Source: Amyelois transitella
Taxonomy: Eukaryota > Arthropoda > Insecta > Lepidoptera > Pyralidae
Direction: 5' to 3'
Assembly (NCBI RefSeq): GCF_032362555.1
Contig: NC_083536.1
Coordinates: forward strand, 9,424,001-9,488,000
DNA: 64,000 bases
Shown: positions 10,442-20,190 of the stretch, piece after piece
Layout: each line of letters starts with the position of its first letter
Numbering within the stretch: the first letter of the stretch is position 1
Program-made: the position numbers and the translations under genes
Notes under the pieces: generated by a model
Database searches by the model: none
Seen by the model: the letters and a program-made list of their open reading frames with translations, nothing else
Told to the model about the DNA's origin: nothing

Positions 10442-10561
10442 TGTAGGGAAGTGGCGAGTGGAGACTAGTGAAACGGCCAAAGGCTGATTAAACACTGATT
10501 TATTCATACGCATGATACGCATATATATTAATAGGAGTACATGGGTGATACATACATCTCA
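10442..10561 (-). repeat. 5' LTR of Gypsy-1
   Basis: Second copy of the 120-bp LTR. It is followed on the minus strand by a primer binding site and the coding region. TSD AAAG lies at 10562-10565. Confidence 0.92.
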
Positions 10562-10724
10562 AAAGTTACAGTTTTGCATCGGCAGCAAATAACCAACCGC
10601 TTCCGTTTCATTTGCGTTTCAGCTATGAACGTAAAGTTACTGGAATACCGTTTGACAATATAAACGCAACTGTATCCAAGCTGAAACGCATCCGAACTGT
10701 TTCGGTTAACAAATAGCAGAATTG

Positions 10725-11201
10725 GCCTGCTGCATTTATGTCTCGTTGGTGCAGTCCATAATAGTTTACTGTGTTCCCATCTGGGGTGGAGCTCTCAAGA
10801 CTAGATTTCTGGAGCTTGAGAGATCACAGCGCTCACTTCTGAAAGTAATGTACTTCAAAAAAAGGAGATTCCCAACAGATACATTGTATCAAATCTGTAA
10901 TTTATTATCAATTAGGAAATTGTATGTACTACACCTTATACTTAAAAAACATAAATCCCTACCTTTTAAACCCCAGAGAGCAGGAAGGAGAAAACCGGCT
11001 GCCGCAAACGTTCCGCTAGTCAATACCAAATTTGCAAGAGCTCAACACAGTAGTCGTTCTGCCTACTTATATAACAAAATTGACAAGGAAATTGACATAT
11101 ATAGAACAACAACTTTTAAATGCCAACAACTATTAATACCATGGATTAGCCAACTAAGCTACGATGAATTGGAAACTTTTATAAACACCCCTACACTTTA
11201 A
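10725..11201 (+). pseudogene. Non-LTR retrotransposon A: reverse transcriptase, C-terminal part
   Basis: Coding sequence resumes after the inserted MITE with ACCIYVSLVQSIIVYCVPIW, the conserved C-terminal region of non-LTR RTs (Y-S-L-x-Q-S-I-I-x-Y-C-x-x-I-W-G). It continues to a stop at 11199-11201. Joining the codon ending at 2699 directly to 10725 restores the frame, so the 8-kb block between is an insertion into one gene. Downstream is an AT-rich 3' untranslated region with a TATACATA microsatellite, ending in AATAAATA and a long T-run near 11530-11545. Confidence 0.85.
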
Positions 11202-11264
11202 CAGCTAGAAATTATGACCCACCCATACAAACACATACATATAGACATTTATAAACATTCTTAT

Positions 11265-11345
11265 ACATTGAATCATATATATACATATATTGTATCATAT
11301 ATATATACATATATTATATCATATATATATATACATATATAACAT
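11265..11345. repeat. AT-rich TATACATA-type microsatellite in the 3' UTR of element A
   Basis: Alternating TATA/CATA units with longer ATATCATATATATATACATAT periodicity. It lies downstream of the RT stop codon and upstream of the A/T-rich terminus near 11545. Confidence 0.8.
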
Positions 11346-11548
11346 AAATATAAAAAAAAATGGTTTTTTTTTCTTTGAATTGTGATTTAGATTTAAGTAT
11401 ATTTTGTAAAAACGTACATTACGTTCTTGTGATATGGAAGAGCGGAGTCTACTGGCACAAGTATTGCTATACTTAAAAGTAGACTCCAACAACTATCTAT
11501 GTAAAAATGTACCTACTTAGCGAATAAATATTTTTTTTTTTTTTTATA

Positions 11549-12107
11549 ATGAACATTATTGGTCGCATACCTACCTACCAATCCACATGTTTTTACGGAG
11601 TCATCTTTCCAGCACCAGTGGCGGATAAATGTGTGGGCTGGATGCTGGAAAAGTCGGAGATGTCGTTGGACCATATTTTTTGCCTAACAGTCTAAATTTC
11701 CTAGAAAATTACTTAAATGAGGAATTGACAATAATGCCAGTGAGAAGTTACGTGGATCTCGTGATGGAAAACAACCTAATATTCCAACATGGTGGCGCTC
11801 CAGCTCACTTCGCTCGTGATGTGCGCAGCCACCTCAATGCCCGGTTCCCGGAATGGATTGGACGAGGAGGACGTATCGCATTGCCTCCGCGGTCCCCAGA
11901 ACTCACACCACTTGACTTTTTGTGGGGATACATTAAAAATAAGGTGTATGCGTTGGATTCCCCTTCGAGCGAAGAAATGGTTGCCCGCATCAAACCGCAT
12001 GCGATACTGTAACGCCAGGAATGCTTCGCAATGTCTGGGTTTCCATTTACCGGAGAGCTGACTTGTGCATCCAAGAAGGAGGTCGACGTTTTGAACCCTT
12101 TCTTTGA
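11549..12107 (+). pseudogene. Tc/mariner-type transposase relic
   Basis: The main frame (11629-12012) encodes the C-terminal half of a DDE transposase: VVGPYFLPNSLNFLENYL, FQHGGAPAHFARDVRSHL and PPRSPELTPLDFLWGYIKNKV. The spacing of FQ(H/Q)GGAPAH and LTPLDF matches the insect Tc3/mariner-like group. Upstream, fragments ESSFQHQWRINVWAG lie in another frame at about 11600-11650. Downstream, PGMLRNVWVSIYRRADL continues in a third frame to a TGA at 12105. At least two frameshifts and a missing N-terminus make it dead. No inverted repeats were found. Confidence 0.82.
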
Positions 12108-12290
12108 AAGGTATGTAGGTTTTCAATCTTTCTTTGACTTACCTTACTTAGTTACCAATTTATTTTGTAATGTAGGTAATTATTATTTCTTTTGCATTTC
12201 ATGCGAACATTTTCAAATCGACTGAATGTCTTAAACGACGTACCTCTGTCAAAGCAAAATGATTCTTATTGATTAAGTAAACGAGTTGGT

Positions 12291-12463
12291 CTCGCGGAAG
12301 GATATGGACAAGGAGTACCTTTGATCCGTAACTCGAGCTCTCGTCCAGCGCCGGTATCTTCCACGATCCAAAGGGTAGTTTTTGGGAAACACAAATCACT
12401 GCACTTCACAAATTAACCCCGGGGTGCGTAGTTAATAAAGTTTTAGCGTCTTTGATGAATAAA
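12291..12463 (-). repeat. BEL-leader-like repeat, copy 1
   Basis: About 172 bp, nearly identical to 35409-35581 (for example the stretch GGTCTCGCGGAAGGATATGG and its continuation to GTCTTTGATGAA). Flanking sequences differ at both ends. At the other location it sits just inside the 5' LTR of the BEL element, so this copy is probably a fragment of a related element's leader. Confidence 0.75.
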
Positions 12464-12756
12464 CGGAATTATTTTAAAAATTGAATCATTTTGTTTATTG
12501 GAAATAAACCAATTAGAGCAGATTAAGCGTAGAAACCACAACCCACAATATTTTCGTCACAACCGGCTTTCTGTCTGTCAAACAAGTGAAGTGACTTTGA
12601 CATTTGGATGAAATTGACATAAGAAGTTTGACATAAGAATTGACATTATATTTTATATATAGATGACAGAATAAAATTATACAGCCAAGTGCAATATATA
12701 ATTTAATTGACAAAAAGAATAATTTCATAAGTATAATTACAGTTTTGTCTTTTAAA

Positions 12757-14361
12757 ATGGATAACATAACAATTAGAAAAAAATTACAAAGATCTATATC
12801 AGAAACGGACTTAACAAAAATGACGATGGAATGTAATAGCAATATTTTAAATTCTACTATTATGGACACTACTATCTATAGCCTGCAGAATGTAACTACA
12901 AATGATACATCTTATATTGAAGACTTAAAATCAGAATTAGAAAATGTGAAAGAGAAGCTAAGAATTGCTGATTTGGAAATAGAAAATTTAAACACAGAAA
13001 ATATTAAAATGAAACAAAAAATACATGAACAGGATAAAAAAATGGAATTACTAAAAAAGCTTACAACTAATAGTATAACTGAAAATAAAATTATGTCTAC
13101 GCCAATCAGAAGGAAAATTTTAAATATACTTATATTATAAAGCTGAAGAGTTTGTTTGTTTGAACGCGCTAATCTCAGGAAGTGCTGGTTCGAATTGAAA
13201 TAATCTTTTTGTGTTGAATAGACCAATTATCGAGGAAGGCTTTAGGCTATATAACATCACGCTGAAACTGTAAGGAGCGAAGAAATAATGGAAAATGTGA
13301 AAAAAACACGGCGAAAATTATTCACCCTTGAGTGCTGCAATGATGCCCAAAATAACTATTCCACGCGGACAGAGTCGCGGGCACAGCTAGTTTTAAATAT
13401 TAAAATGCGTACGCCAAGAATATCACCATTACATCAGGACAGAAGCGTTTTGGCCAATACGCATAACCCAGGAATGAAAAATAAAGACGTAACAGTCAGC
13501 TTTGAAAATGATTCCCCAAGCAAAATTAATTTAAGCGCACATGTAAAGCAACCCACAATTAACTTAAATGCTACCGAGAAGGAACCCTATAATACGGCTA
13601 CTGAATATTGTACAGAAATTAACCAAATGGAACAGTGTAAACAAAAAAAAGTCATCATTCTATCGGATGAGCAAGGGCGCGGCCTGCGAGAAAAACTTCA
13701 AAAATTAGGGACTGAATATTTAGTATCTTGTTATTATAAGCCAGGAGCGTCAATAGGTAGTATTTTGAACAATTATTTAAAGACCGACCTGAGCCAACTT
13801 ACAAAAAATGATGTTGTTATACTTGCAGGCGGAATTAATGACAAAAATCCATTTAATTTACAGTTAGATATAAGTAAATGGATAAATTCTTTGTCTAACA
13901 CTAATGTAATAAAAACTGAAATTTCTTATAATTTCCATTTAAACGAAAAGAAAATTAACTATACCTTGCAATTTATATGTAAAAATGATAAAAATGTACC
14001 ATTTATAGATATGGACTATAGCAGGATTTTACCTCGTAAAAAGCATTTTACATTAAATCTTGCCAGATCTTTACTAAGAGAAATTTTACGCATAGGTTAT
14101 AAGACTAACGTGGAAATGTATAAAAAGAATAATACTTCAAAGAATAATAATTGTAATTGCCACAGGAAATTGTATAAAGATCAAATGACTCAGACTGACT
14201 TAGATAATAGTATTGACATTTATTACAATTTAGATTCCAATACTAATAAGAATGACAATAATGACATAATTTTAAATAATGTTAATGGTAATGATATAAT
14301 AAATGATGTAACTTCTAATGATAAATCTAATTGCAATAATAACAATTTATTTCGTGACTAA
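12757..14361 (+). pseudogene. ORF1 of element B: coiled coil plus SGNH-hydrolase-like domain, split by a Helitron
   Basis: The first part (12757-~13119, MDNITIRKK) is Lys/Glu/Asn-rich with a heptad-like coiled coil around residues 50-105. A Helitron occupies ~13120-13391. The second part resumes at about 13392 (VLNIKMRTPRISPLHQD) and contains KKVIILSDEQGRGLR and later VVILAGGINDKNP. These resemble block I and block III (G-x-x-D) of SGNH/GDSL hydrolases. Esterase-like ORF1 proteins are known in CR1-type retrotransposons. The tail is very Asn/Asp-rich. The currently open frame uses an ATG at 13288 that lies inside the Helitron, so its first ~35 residues are Helitron-derived. ORF1 ends 14 bp before the ORF2 ATG at 14375. 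Confidence 0.7.
13120..13391 (+). mobile_element. Non-autonomous Helitron (~270 bp)
   Basis: The segment ends GCACAGCTAGT directly followed by T, with a GC-rich hairpin-forming stretch (CGCGGACAGAGTCGCG) just before, as in Helitron 3' ends (hairpin plus CTRRT). I recognise the interior as an abundant lepidopteran Helitron family. It has no inverted repeats or target duplication. The left boundary is uncertain by about 10 bases because flanking and terminal bases are both AT-rich. Confidence 0.7.
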
Positions 14362-14374
14362 TTTTTTACATATT

Positions 14375-15634
14375 ATGCACCAAAATTTAAATGGATTGAT
14401 TAGTAAATCCGATTTATTATTAGTTTGCTTAGACGAGTTAGCGAATGAAGGCAAATATATTGATATACTATGTATAACTGAACATAATAATATGATTAAA
14501 GGGGATGAACTGAATCTAGCGTTAAGTGATTTTAAATTGGCATCAAGTTTTATGAGAAATTCTCGGGATGGTGGTTCATGTATACTTGTCAGGAGCTCGT
14601 TAAAATTTTCCGAAATCAAAGAATTTACAGATTTATCAATTCCTAACGTATTTGAGTGTTCCGCAATAGAATTGTTAGATCACAATACAATCATAATCTG
14701 TGTCTACAGAAGCCCAGATAACAAAAACCATATTCTAGACACTTATTTTAACAAATTAAATTTAATTTTGACAAAACGCAAACAAAAATGCAAGATCATT
14801 ATATGTGGTGACTTTAACATAGACATATTGCAAAGAAATAAACAGACAAATACCTTTCGGAATTTAATATATTCTTATGATCTCAAAATCGAATTTGAAG
14901 AAGCTACTCGTTTATCTAGTGGAAAGTGTCTGGATAATATTGTACACAATACAAATCGCTCTAAGAGTGAGTTACGTGATTTTGCATTATCAGACCATAC
15001 AGCGCAGATATTAAAATTCTCTATCAAAAAAAGTTGCTGTTTTAAGTACTGGTATAGTGTAAAGCGTGACTTTTCAAAACATAATAGGTCAATTTTCATA
15101 CAATATATTAGTCAATTAAGCTTTTCCAGCACATATGAATCAGACGACCCAAATATAGCGTTCAACGAATTTTATGAATTATTTCAATTAATATACGACC
15201 TTTGTTTCCCAATGATTAAAGTAAAACACTCTACACAAAAGCGACCAAAGTGGATAAGTAAAGGTATTAAGATTTGTAGCAAACGTAAGCGAAGTTTATT
15301 GTGGAAATATAGAAATAATCCAACAAAAAAGAATGCAACCATTTTACGAGCCTACACAAAGCGTTTTAAACGTATAATTATGTTGACACAAAAATCTCAA
15401 AATGACTATTACATAAAACAATCAAAAAATAAGAGCAAAGCCACTTGGTATATTATAAATCAGAACAAAACTAACTTTCCGAAGGAGAATATTGATAAAT
15501 TACACTTAAAGAACAAAATTATTACAGATCCTACAATGATAGCTAATGCATTCAACGATTACTTTATTAATGAAACAAAGGCAGATGATGACATTGGTAA
15601 TAATAATAATTCAAGTATAAAATACAATAATTAA
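14375..15634 (+). pseudogene. ORF2 of element B, part 1: apurinic-type endonuclease
   Basis: The ATG at 14375 opens MHQNLNGLISK, the start of an APE-like endonuclease. Catalytic landmarks are visible: ITEHN (E), CVYRSP, ICGDFNIDIL (D, N) and the terminal LSDHTAQI (S-D-H). The protein continues through the EN-RT linker, rich in Lys and Arg. The frame then ends at 15634 in an Asn-rich stretch, while RT continues in another frame from about 15648, so one frameshift separates the two. The endonuclease would nick target DNA for target-primed reverse transcription. Confidence 0.85.
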
Positions 15635-16655
15635 AAAAACAATTTTTTTGACTCCGACAATTCCAACTAATATTTATGAAATAATTATGACACTAAGGAA
15701 TACTAATTGTACTGGTTTTGACCAGATTTGTACAATGGCTATCAAAGATGTTGCTCACATTATCAGTGCAGTATTAAGCCACATTATAAATATGGTCTTA
15801 GAAAAAGGTGAATTTCCCAAAAAATTAAAACTGTCCATCGTAAGACCTCTGTTTAAAAAGAATGACAAGAATCTAATCAGCAATTATAGACCACTAGCTT
15901 TAGGATCTATTTTTACCAAAATTATTGAAAAAGTAATAAACAAACAATTCTATGACTTCTTCGAGTCAAATGATATATTTTCGGAACATCAGTATGGGTT
16001 TAGGCCTAATAAATCTATTAATCTCGCTATTTACGAATTTTTATTCAAAGCAATGACTGAAGTTGATAAAAGGAAGCCGTGTGTAGGTTTATTCATGGAC
16101 ATGTCACTGGCGTTCGATCGTGTTGACCATAATATTTTAATGGATAAACTATACCACTATGGTATCAGAGGCAATGCTTACCAACTTATCAAGTCTTACC
16201 TTACTGATAGACAACAAATAACGCAAATTGACAGAATCTGTACTAAATCAAAAACGGAATCGAGATATTACTCTGAGTGCAGAAAGGTTCTTTGTGGTGT
16301 CCCACAGGGTAGTGTTTTGGGCCCATTATTGTTTCTGATTTATATAAATGATCTCCCTCTGGTAACAAATCACCATGTTACACTCTTTGCGGATGACAGC
16401 ACCGTTTTATTTGTAGGTAATGATTTGGAAATCACAAAATCAGAAATTATACATAACTTGACATTAATAATGGATTGGCTTAAGAATAATAAATTAAAAT
16501 TAAATATTGACAAGACTAAATTTATGAATTTTAAGCAGAGACATAATGATAATACAAAAATGGACATAATATTTCTTAATCAAAATATATCTGACACTGA
16601 AGTTACGAAATTCTTAGGACTGTATATTGATAATAAATTAAATTGGAAAACACAT
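15635..16655 (+). pseudogene. ORF2 of element B, part 2: reverse transcriptase, N-terminal portion
   Basis: The frame carries RT motifs in order: LKLSIVRPLFKKNDKNLISN, YRPLALGS, QYGFRPNKS, LFMDMSLAFDRVDH, GVPQGSVLGPLLFLIYINDL, and the catalytic FADD. It then has TKFLGLYIDNKLNWKTH, where it is cut at 16655 by an inserted TG...CA element. Coding resumes at 19291 as IDFLCKRLRQF. The RT is otherwise complete, but the frameshift and insertion make it non-functional. Confidence 0.9.
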
Positions 16656-16772
16656 TGTAACGGTCCAAGATATTTGCACACGTTATTTCATTCTCAAATG
16701 TTTTATCACAAATTTATTTTAATATTTAAATCAATTTTATAATATTCTAATAATATATTAAATTCAAATAGA

Positions 16773-16862
16773 TGAACGTGGCCGTTCAGTTCTTTCGGGA
16801 CTGATGGCTCTGTCAGCCCGCAAGGGATGTGGACGTGACCATATGTATGTATGAATGTTTAA
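16773..16862 (+). mobile_element. 3' fragment of (TATG)n-tailed short retroposon
   Basis: Matches the 3' half of the copies at 38120-38345 and 57883-58138: CGTTCAGTC-like, GGCTCTGTC, then GGGATGTGGACGTGACCATATGTATG. It is 5'-truncated, as expected for target-primed insertion. Confidence 0.75.
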
Positions 16863-16984
16863 TTCCGTCGTGCAAGGACAAAGGGCTTGCTTGACAAAAA
16901 CGTGTGAGACGCTGATTGGTTAGTGGGTTGGTGGCGTTTTAGTTAGGGTCACGCCCATATTTTAACAGGGGCAAATTGGGAGTT

Positions 16985-17085
16985 GGAAAAAGATCATTCG
17001 ATTCGGGGCTAAGGATCAGTCGGGGTCATTCGATTCGGGGCTAAGGATCAGTCGGGATCATTCGATTCGGGGCTAAGGTTCAGTC
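16985..17085. repeat. Tandem ~34-bp repeat, three copies
   Basis: Three consecutive units of ATCATTCGATTCGGGGCTAA followed by GGATCAGTCGGG, with small changes. Further GATCAGTCGG half-units follow up to about 17130. Confidence 0.85.
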
Positions 17086-18519
17086 GGGACAGTCTCGGTC
17101 CGGGAGCTAAGGAATTAGGCTGGATCAGTCGGTCAAAGAGTCGAGCTCAATCGGGAAGAGTCGATGGAGCCTATGAGTATCGGTTAGGGGTTGGGATGCT
17201 GGATCCATGGGGTTCAGTCGCGAACGGTTGGGACGAACGGAATCTGGCCAGATAACGGGGTAGACAAGCCTAAACGCGATAGGCTTGCGCACGCGCATGC
17301 ATAATAATTACGCGCGGGAATCGGTTTCGATATTAATTTTAATTAATATAATTTTATTCGATAAGTGATGAGTGAAGTGGTTCCTGGAAGGCGGTTACAG
17401 GAAACGGGTGAAAGAATTCCATTATTTTTATTTTATTATTTATTTGAATTCGAATAATGAAATTGATATAAATATGTGTTGAATTCCTTGCTTGGGTTGG
17501 AAGTTGATCCAAAGTCAATAATTTATTATCTACTATGAAATTTGAATATTTCTGGCTTGCTTGGTCTTGAGTGAAATGTATCTTTGAAAATAAATATTAA
17601 TTAATTATTATTCAAAAGGATAATTTCCGGATTTTGAGAGCTATGATCTGATCTGATCAGTGAAACTGGTCGTCCGTAATTCTTCGAGGCAAAGCAGTGG
17701 AGTTGGACATACGAGTAGATTTAGATTATACGCAATCAAGTCTAGAAAGTCTTTTATCTGAATTATTCTCATATGAGATCATCTCAGGGGAAACACCCTT
17801 TACAACTTTTAGTGAATGAAATATTTTCACTTATTTTATACAACCTATGGTTTTATATGAGAAACAATCAGACACTTACCTACTTTTGTGATCATTTTGC
17901 CAAGATTAACCAAGTGAGGAAATACATTTATAACGTATGTATTATTTAAAGCCATGAATGCTTTGGATATAACTATCAACTACTTATATTTACCACATAA
18001 TCTTTTAATCATTAAAATGCAGGGTCTATTGTAGGCCGATTCTATAAATTACCTTCGTTTATTCGAATCCAAAATAAGTAATGAAAACTTATTGCAATAA
18101 GGTTATTATCATCTAATATTCGCATGTCTAGGAATTACACCTATTCTTACTATTTATTATTATATCTAAAATGATTGACTTCCCCTTTTGATGACTGACT
18201 GGACTGTATTGTGTATTCTCCTTCGGAGATTAGATATTACCTTTCCTGATGACATACCAAAGATTAAATTAGTTAAAAATATTAATTCAGCTCATTGCAA
18301 TGGCAAGCTAATGCTGCATTGTAGAATAAGGTAATATCGCTTGGAGACATTTTGTCTCTCCTCTCGTCCCTTGACAGGACTTTGACTTACTTCGACACTA
18401 TTGACATACAGACTTATAAGGTCTCATTGAATTTTATTGACTTGAGAAAATATGAATGAGCTAGGGGGGAGGATTACCCCGTCTGGTGACGCGATCCACC
18501 GGTAGCGACGGGGAGGGGT

Positions 18520-18790
18520 CGCTGCCTATACCCGAAAGCTCAAATGCTGGAAAAATGTATTTCTGTATATTCATATTGATATACAATATATAAATATCTT
18601 TTTATACCAGAAAGCTCAAATGTGACGTCATTCAGTATTTCAATATTTACCTAATATATGCCTATACCCAAAAGCTCATACAAATATCATGCCATTCTCT
18701 AATTCCATACTTAATAAAATACGTATATTACCTATAACTAGAAGCTCGAGTGTTGGAGTCAAATACATATATGCTTTTCCAATCTGGATA
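18520..18790. repeat. Degenerate ~60-100-bp repeats with CCTATACCCGAAAGCTC core
   Basis: The core recurs four times in diverged form: CCTATACCCGAAAGCTCAAA, TATACCAGAAAGCTCAAA, CCTATACCCAAAAGCTCA and CCTATAACTAGAAGCTCG. It lies inside the probable solo LTR. Confidence 0.65.
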
Positions 18791-19290
18791 TAAATAATGG
18801 AAAACTTGAATATTTAATTTACTCTCTATTTACCTACATTATAAGTTCCTATTTATATTTTTAGTAATCAGACAGAGTTAGGTCATATAGTGAACCTATA
18901 GGGTTGTTCTAGGATATGTAGACTTCGTAGAGTCTGAGGTTATGTCGGCTATACAACCAGGGAAATACCACTACGATCACGTACTATTGGCCATATTAAG
19001 AAATCACAATAGGAAATAAGAAATACGGAAAGTTTAATTATAAAGGGTCCTTAGGTTTTGCGTTATATTATTTATTACGTTGGTGTCGTAAAAAGAGCGT
19101 ATTATATTATAATAGTATTTTAATTATTTATTTGTTAGGGCGTCGCAAGTTGGTGTCGTTTGTAAATAATTACAATAAATAAATACATAAAGAATTATTA
19201 AATAGTAAAATAAATAATTTTAATTTAATTTTAAATAATTATAATAATATTAGGGGGTTGTTGTAGAAGGAGGGGGGGTCGTTACAACAT

Positions 19291-19830
19291 ATCGACTTTC
19301 TATGCAAACGTTTAAGACAATTCTCCTATGCTTTATTTAGACTTCAAAGAATTGTCAATCAAAAAACAGTTCTAACGGCCTATCATGCATACGTTAATTC
19401 AACATTACGCTATGGAGTTATGTTTTGGGGTAATTTCACAGACAAAGAACTTATTTTTAATGCTCAAAAACGTTGTATACGATCTGTTTTCCAACTCCAG
19501 CAAACAGATTCGTGTGTACCATATTTAAAAAAATTTCAATTACTGACATTGCCATGCATGTTTATATTTGAGTGTGCTATTTTTGTGCACACACACAAAA
19601 ATAAATTCACATTTCGTACACGGGCTCGAAATTCATCTAAAATAGCGTTATCTGTCTGTAAAACAGCTTTGATGCAAAAAAGTGTATTTGGAAGAGCTCC
19701 TGTGATATACAATAACCTACCTATCTCTTTTAAATCGGCCAGTTTAGATACATTTAAAAAAAGCCTTCATAATCTACTCGTTGAGAAATGCTATTATAAG
19801 CTTGATGACTTCCTAAAAGACAAACTGTAA
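19291..19830 (+). pseudogene. ORF2 of element B, part 3: RT C-terminus
   Basis: Directly after the 4-bp duplication ACAT, the frame continues IDFLCKRLRQFSYALFRL, then LRYGVMFWGNFTD (the conserved Y-G-x-x-x-W-G block), and ends NLLVEKCYYKLDDFLKDKL at 19830. This is a normal C-terminus for this family. The 3' UTR that follows ends in TTTGA repeats, the kind of microsatellite tail used by CR1-like elements. Confidence 0.85.
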
Positions 19831-19969
19831 TCAATGTTAATTATTTTATTTTTTTATTTATGACTTTATATTTGTACGCCACTTTGGCAAAATACAGAGC
19901 ACCTTAATTGTATTGACATCTTTGTATTTACCTGTATTTACAAATAAATTATTTTGATTTGATTTGATT

Positions 19970-20171
19970 TGAGAATATTCACAACCGATGCAGAGAGCGG
20001 TGCAGATGCGCGCGGAGACGAATTAGAACGTTTTTTTTTAAATTATTTTGACATTTGTGAAAGGAGTGAGAGTGGGACAGGAATAGGATTGAGTGCGTGC
20101 GTGAAAGAGTGCGTGTATGTAGTGTTGCGTTTATAAAAAATATATTAAAAAATAATTAATTGGCGAAGACA
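19970..20171 (-). repeat. 3' LTR of BEL element
   Basis: About 202 bp starting TGAGAATATTC and ending GGCGAAGACA on the plus strand. It differs from the copy at 35584-35786 at only three or four places by eye (a C/T and an indel in the T-run, GCGTGCG versus GCATGCG, AATTAATT versus AAATAATT). It sits directly against the TTTGA tail of element B. Confidence 0.85.
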
Positions 20172-20190
20172 AGTCTGCCGGCCTAGAGGT
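20165..20190. repeat. 26-bp target duplication, left copy (partner 24709-24734)
   Basis: Begins GAAGACAAGTCTGCC and ends CTAGAGGT, and is exactly repeated at 24709-24734. It marks both edges of element C. Confidence 0.9.

Larger units (their letters stand above)
2957..10561 (-). mobile_element. Gypsy-1 LTR retrotransposon (minus strand), 120-bp LTRs, TSD AAAG
   Basis: Direct repeats at 2957-3076 and 10442-10561 look identical over 120 bp by eye, begin TG and end CA, and are flanked by AAAG at 2953-2956 and 10562-10565. A 4-bp duplication is typical of Gypsy integration. On the minus strand the order is leader, small membrane ORF, gag, protease, RT, RNase H, integrase. A mariner splits the protease/RT junction. 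The 120-bp LTR is short for a Gypsy element. Several frameshifts and stops make it non-autonomous. Confidence 0.93.
2701..10724. mobile_element. MITE-like element with CAATTCTGCTATTT inverted repeats, split by a Gypsy element
   Basis: The left end is CAATTCTGCTATTT at 2701-2714. The right end is its exact complement, AAATAGCAGAATTG, at 10711-10724. Without the nested Gypsy the element is about 410 bp and non-coding. A subterminal motif, TATTCT followed by a TAA/AAC run, recurs near 2761, 2833 and 2885, as expected for transposase-binding repeats. No clear target duplication is visible: the host gene reads through with one extra T at 2700. I cannot assign the superfamily. Confidence 0.78.
16656..19286. 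mobile_element. 2.6-kb TG...CA insertion, probable solo LTR, TSD ACAT
   Basis: The insertion begins TGTAACGG and ends CGTTACA, with ACAT duplicated at 16652-16655 and 19287-19290. TG...CA ends plus a 4-bp duplication fit a Gypsy-type solo LTR. No gag, pol or internal direct repeat that would divide it into two LTRs is visible. It contains a short retroposon fragment (16773-16862) and several short tandem arrays. The orientation of the parent element is unclear. Confidence 0.7.
12480..19969 (+). mobile_element. Non-LTR retrotransposon B (CR1/Jockey-like), near full length, twice interrupted
   Basis: Ordered blocks are 5' leader, ORF1 (12757 onward), ORF2 endonuclease (14375 onward), RT (15635-16655 and 19291-19830), and a 3' UTR ending in repeated TTTGA units at 19953-19969. 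A Helitron lies in ORF1 and a 2.6-kb TG...CA insertion lies in RT. The left limit is uncertain. Confidence 0.8.
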
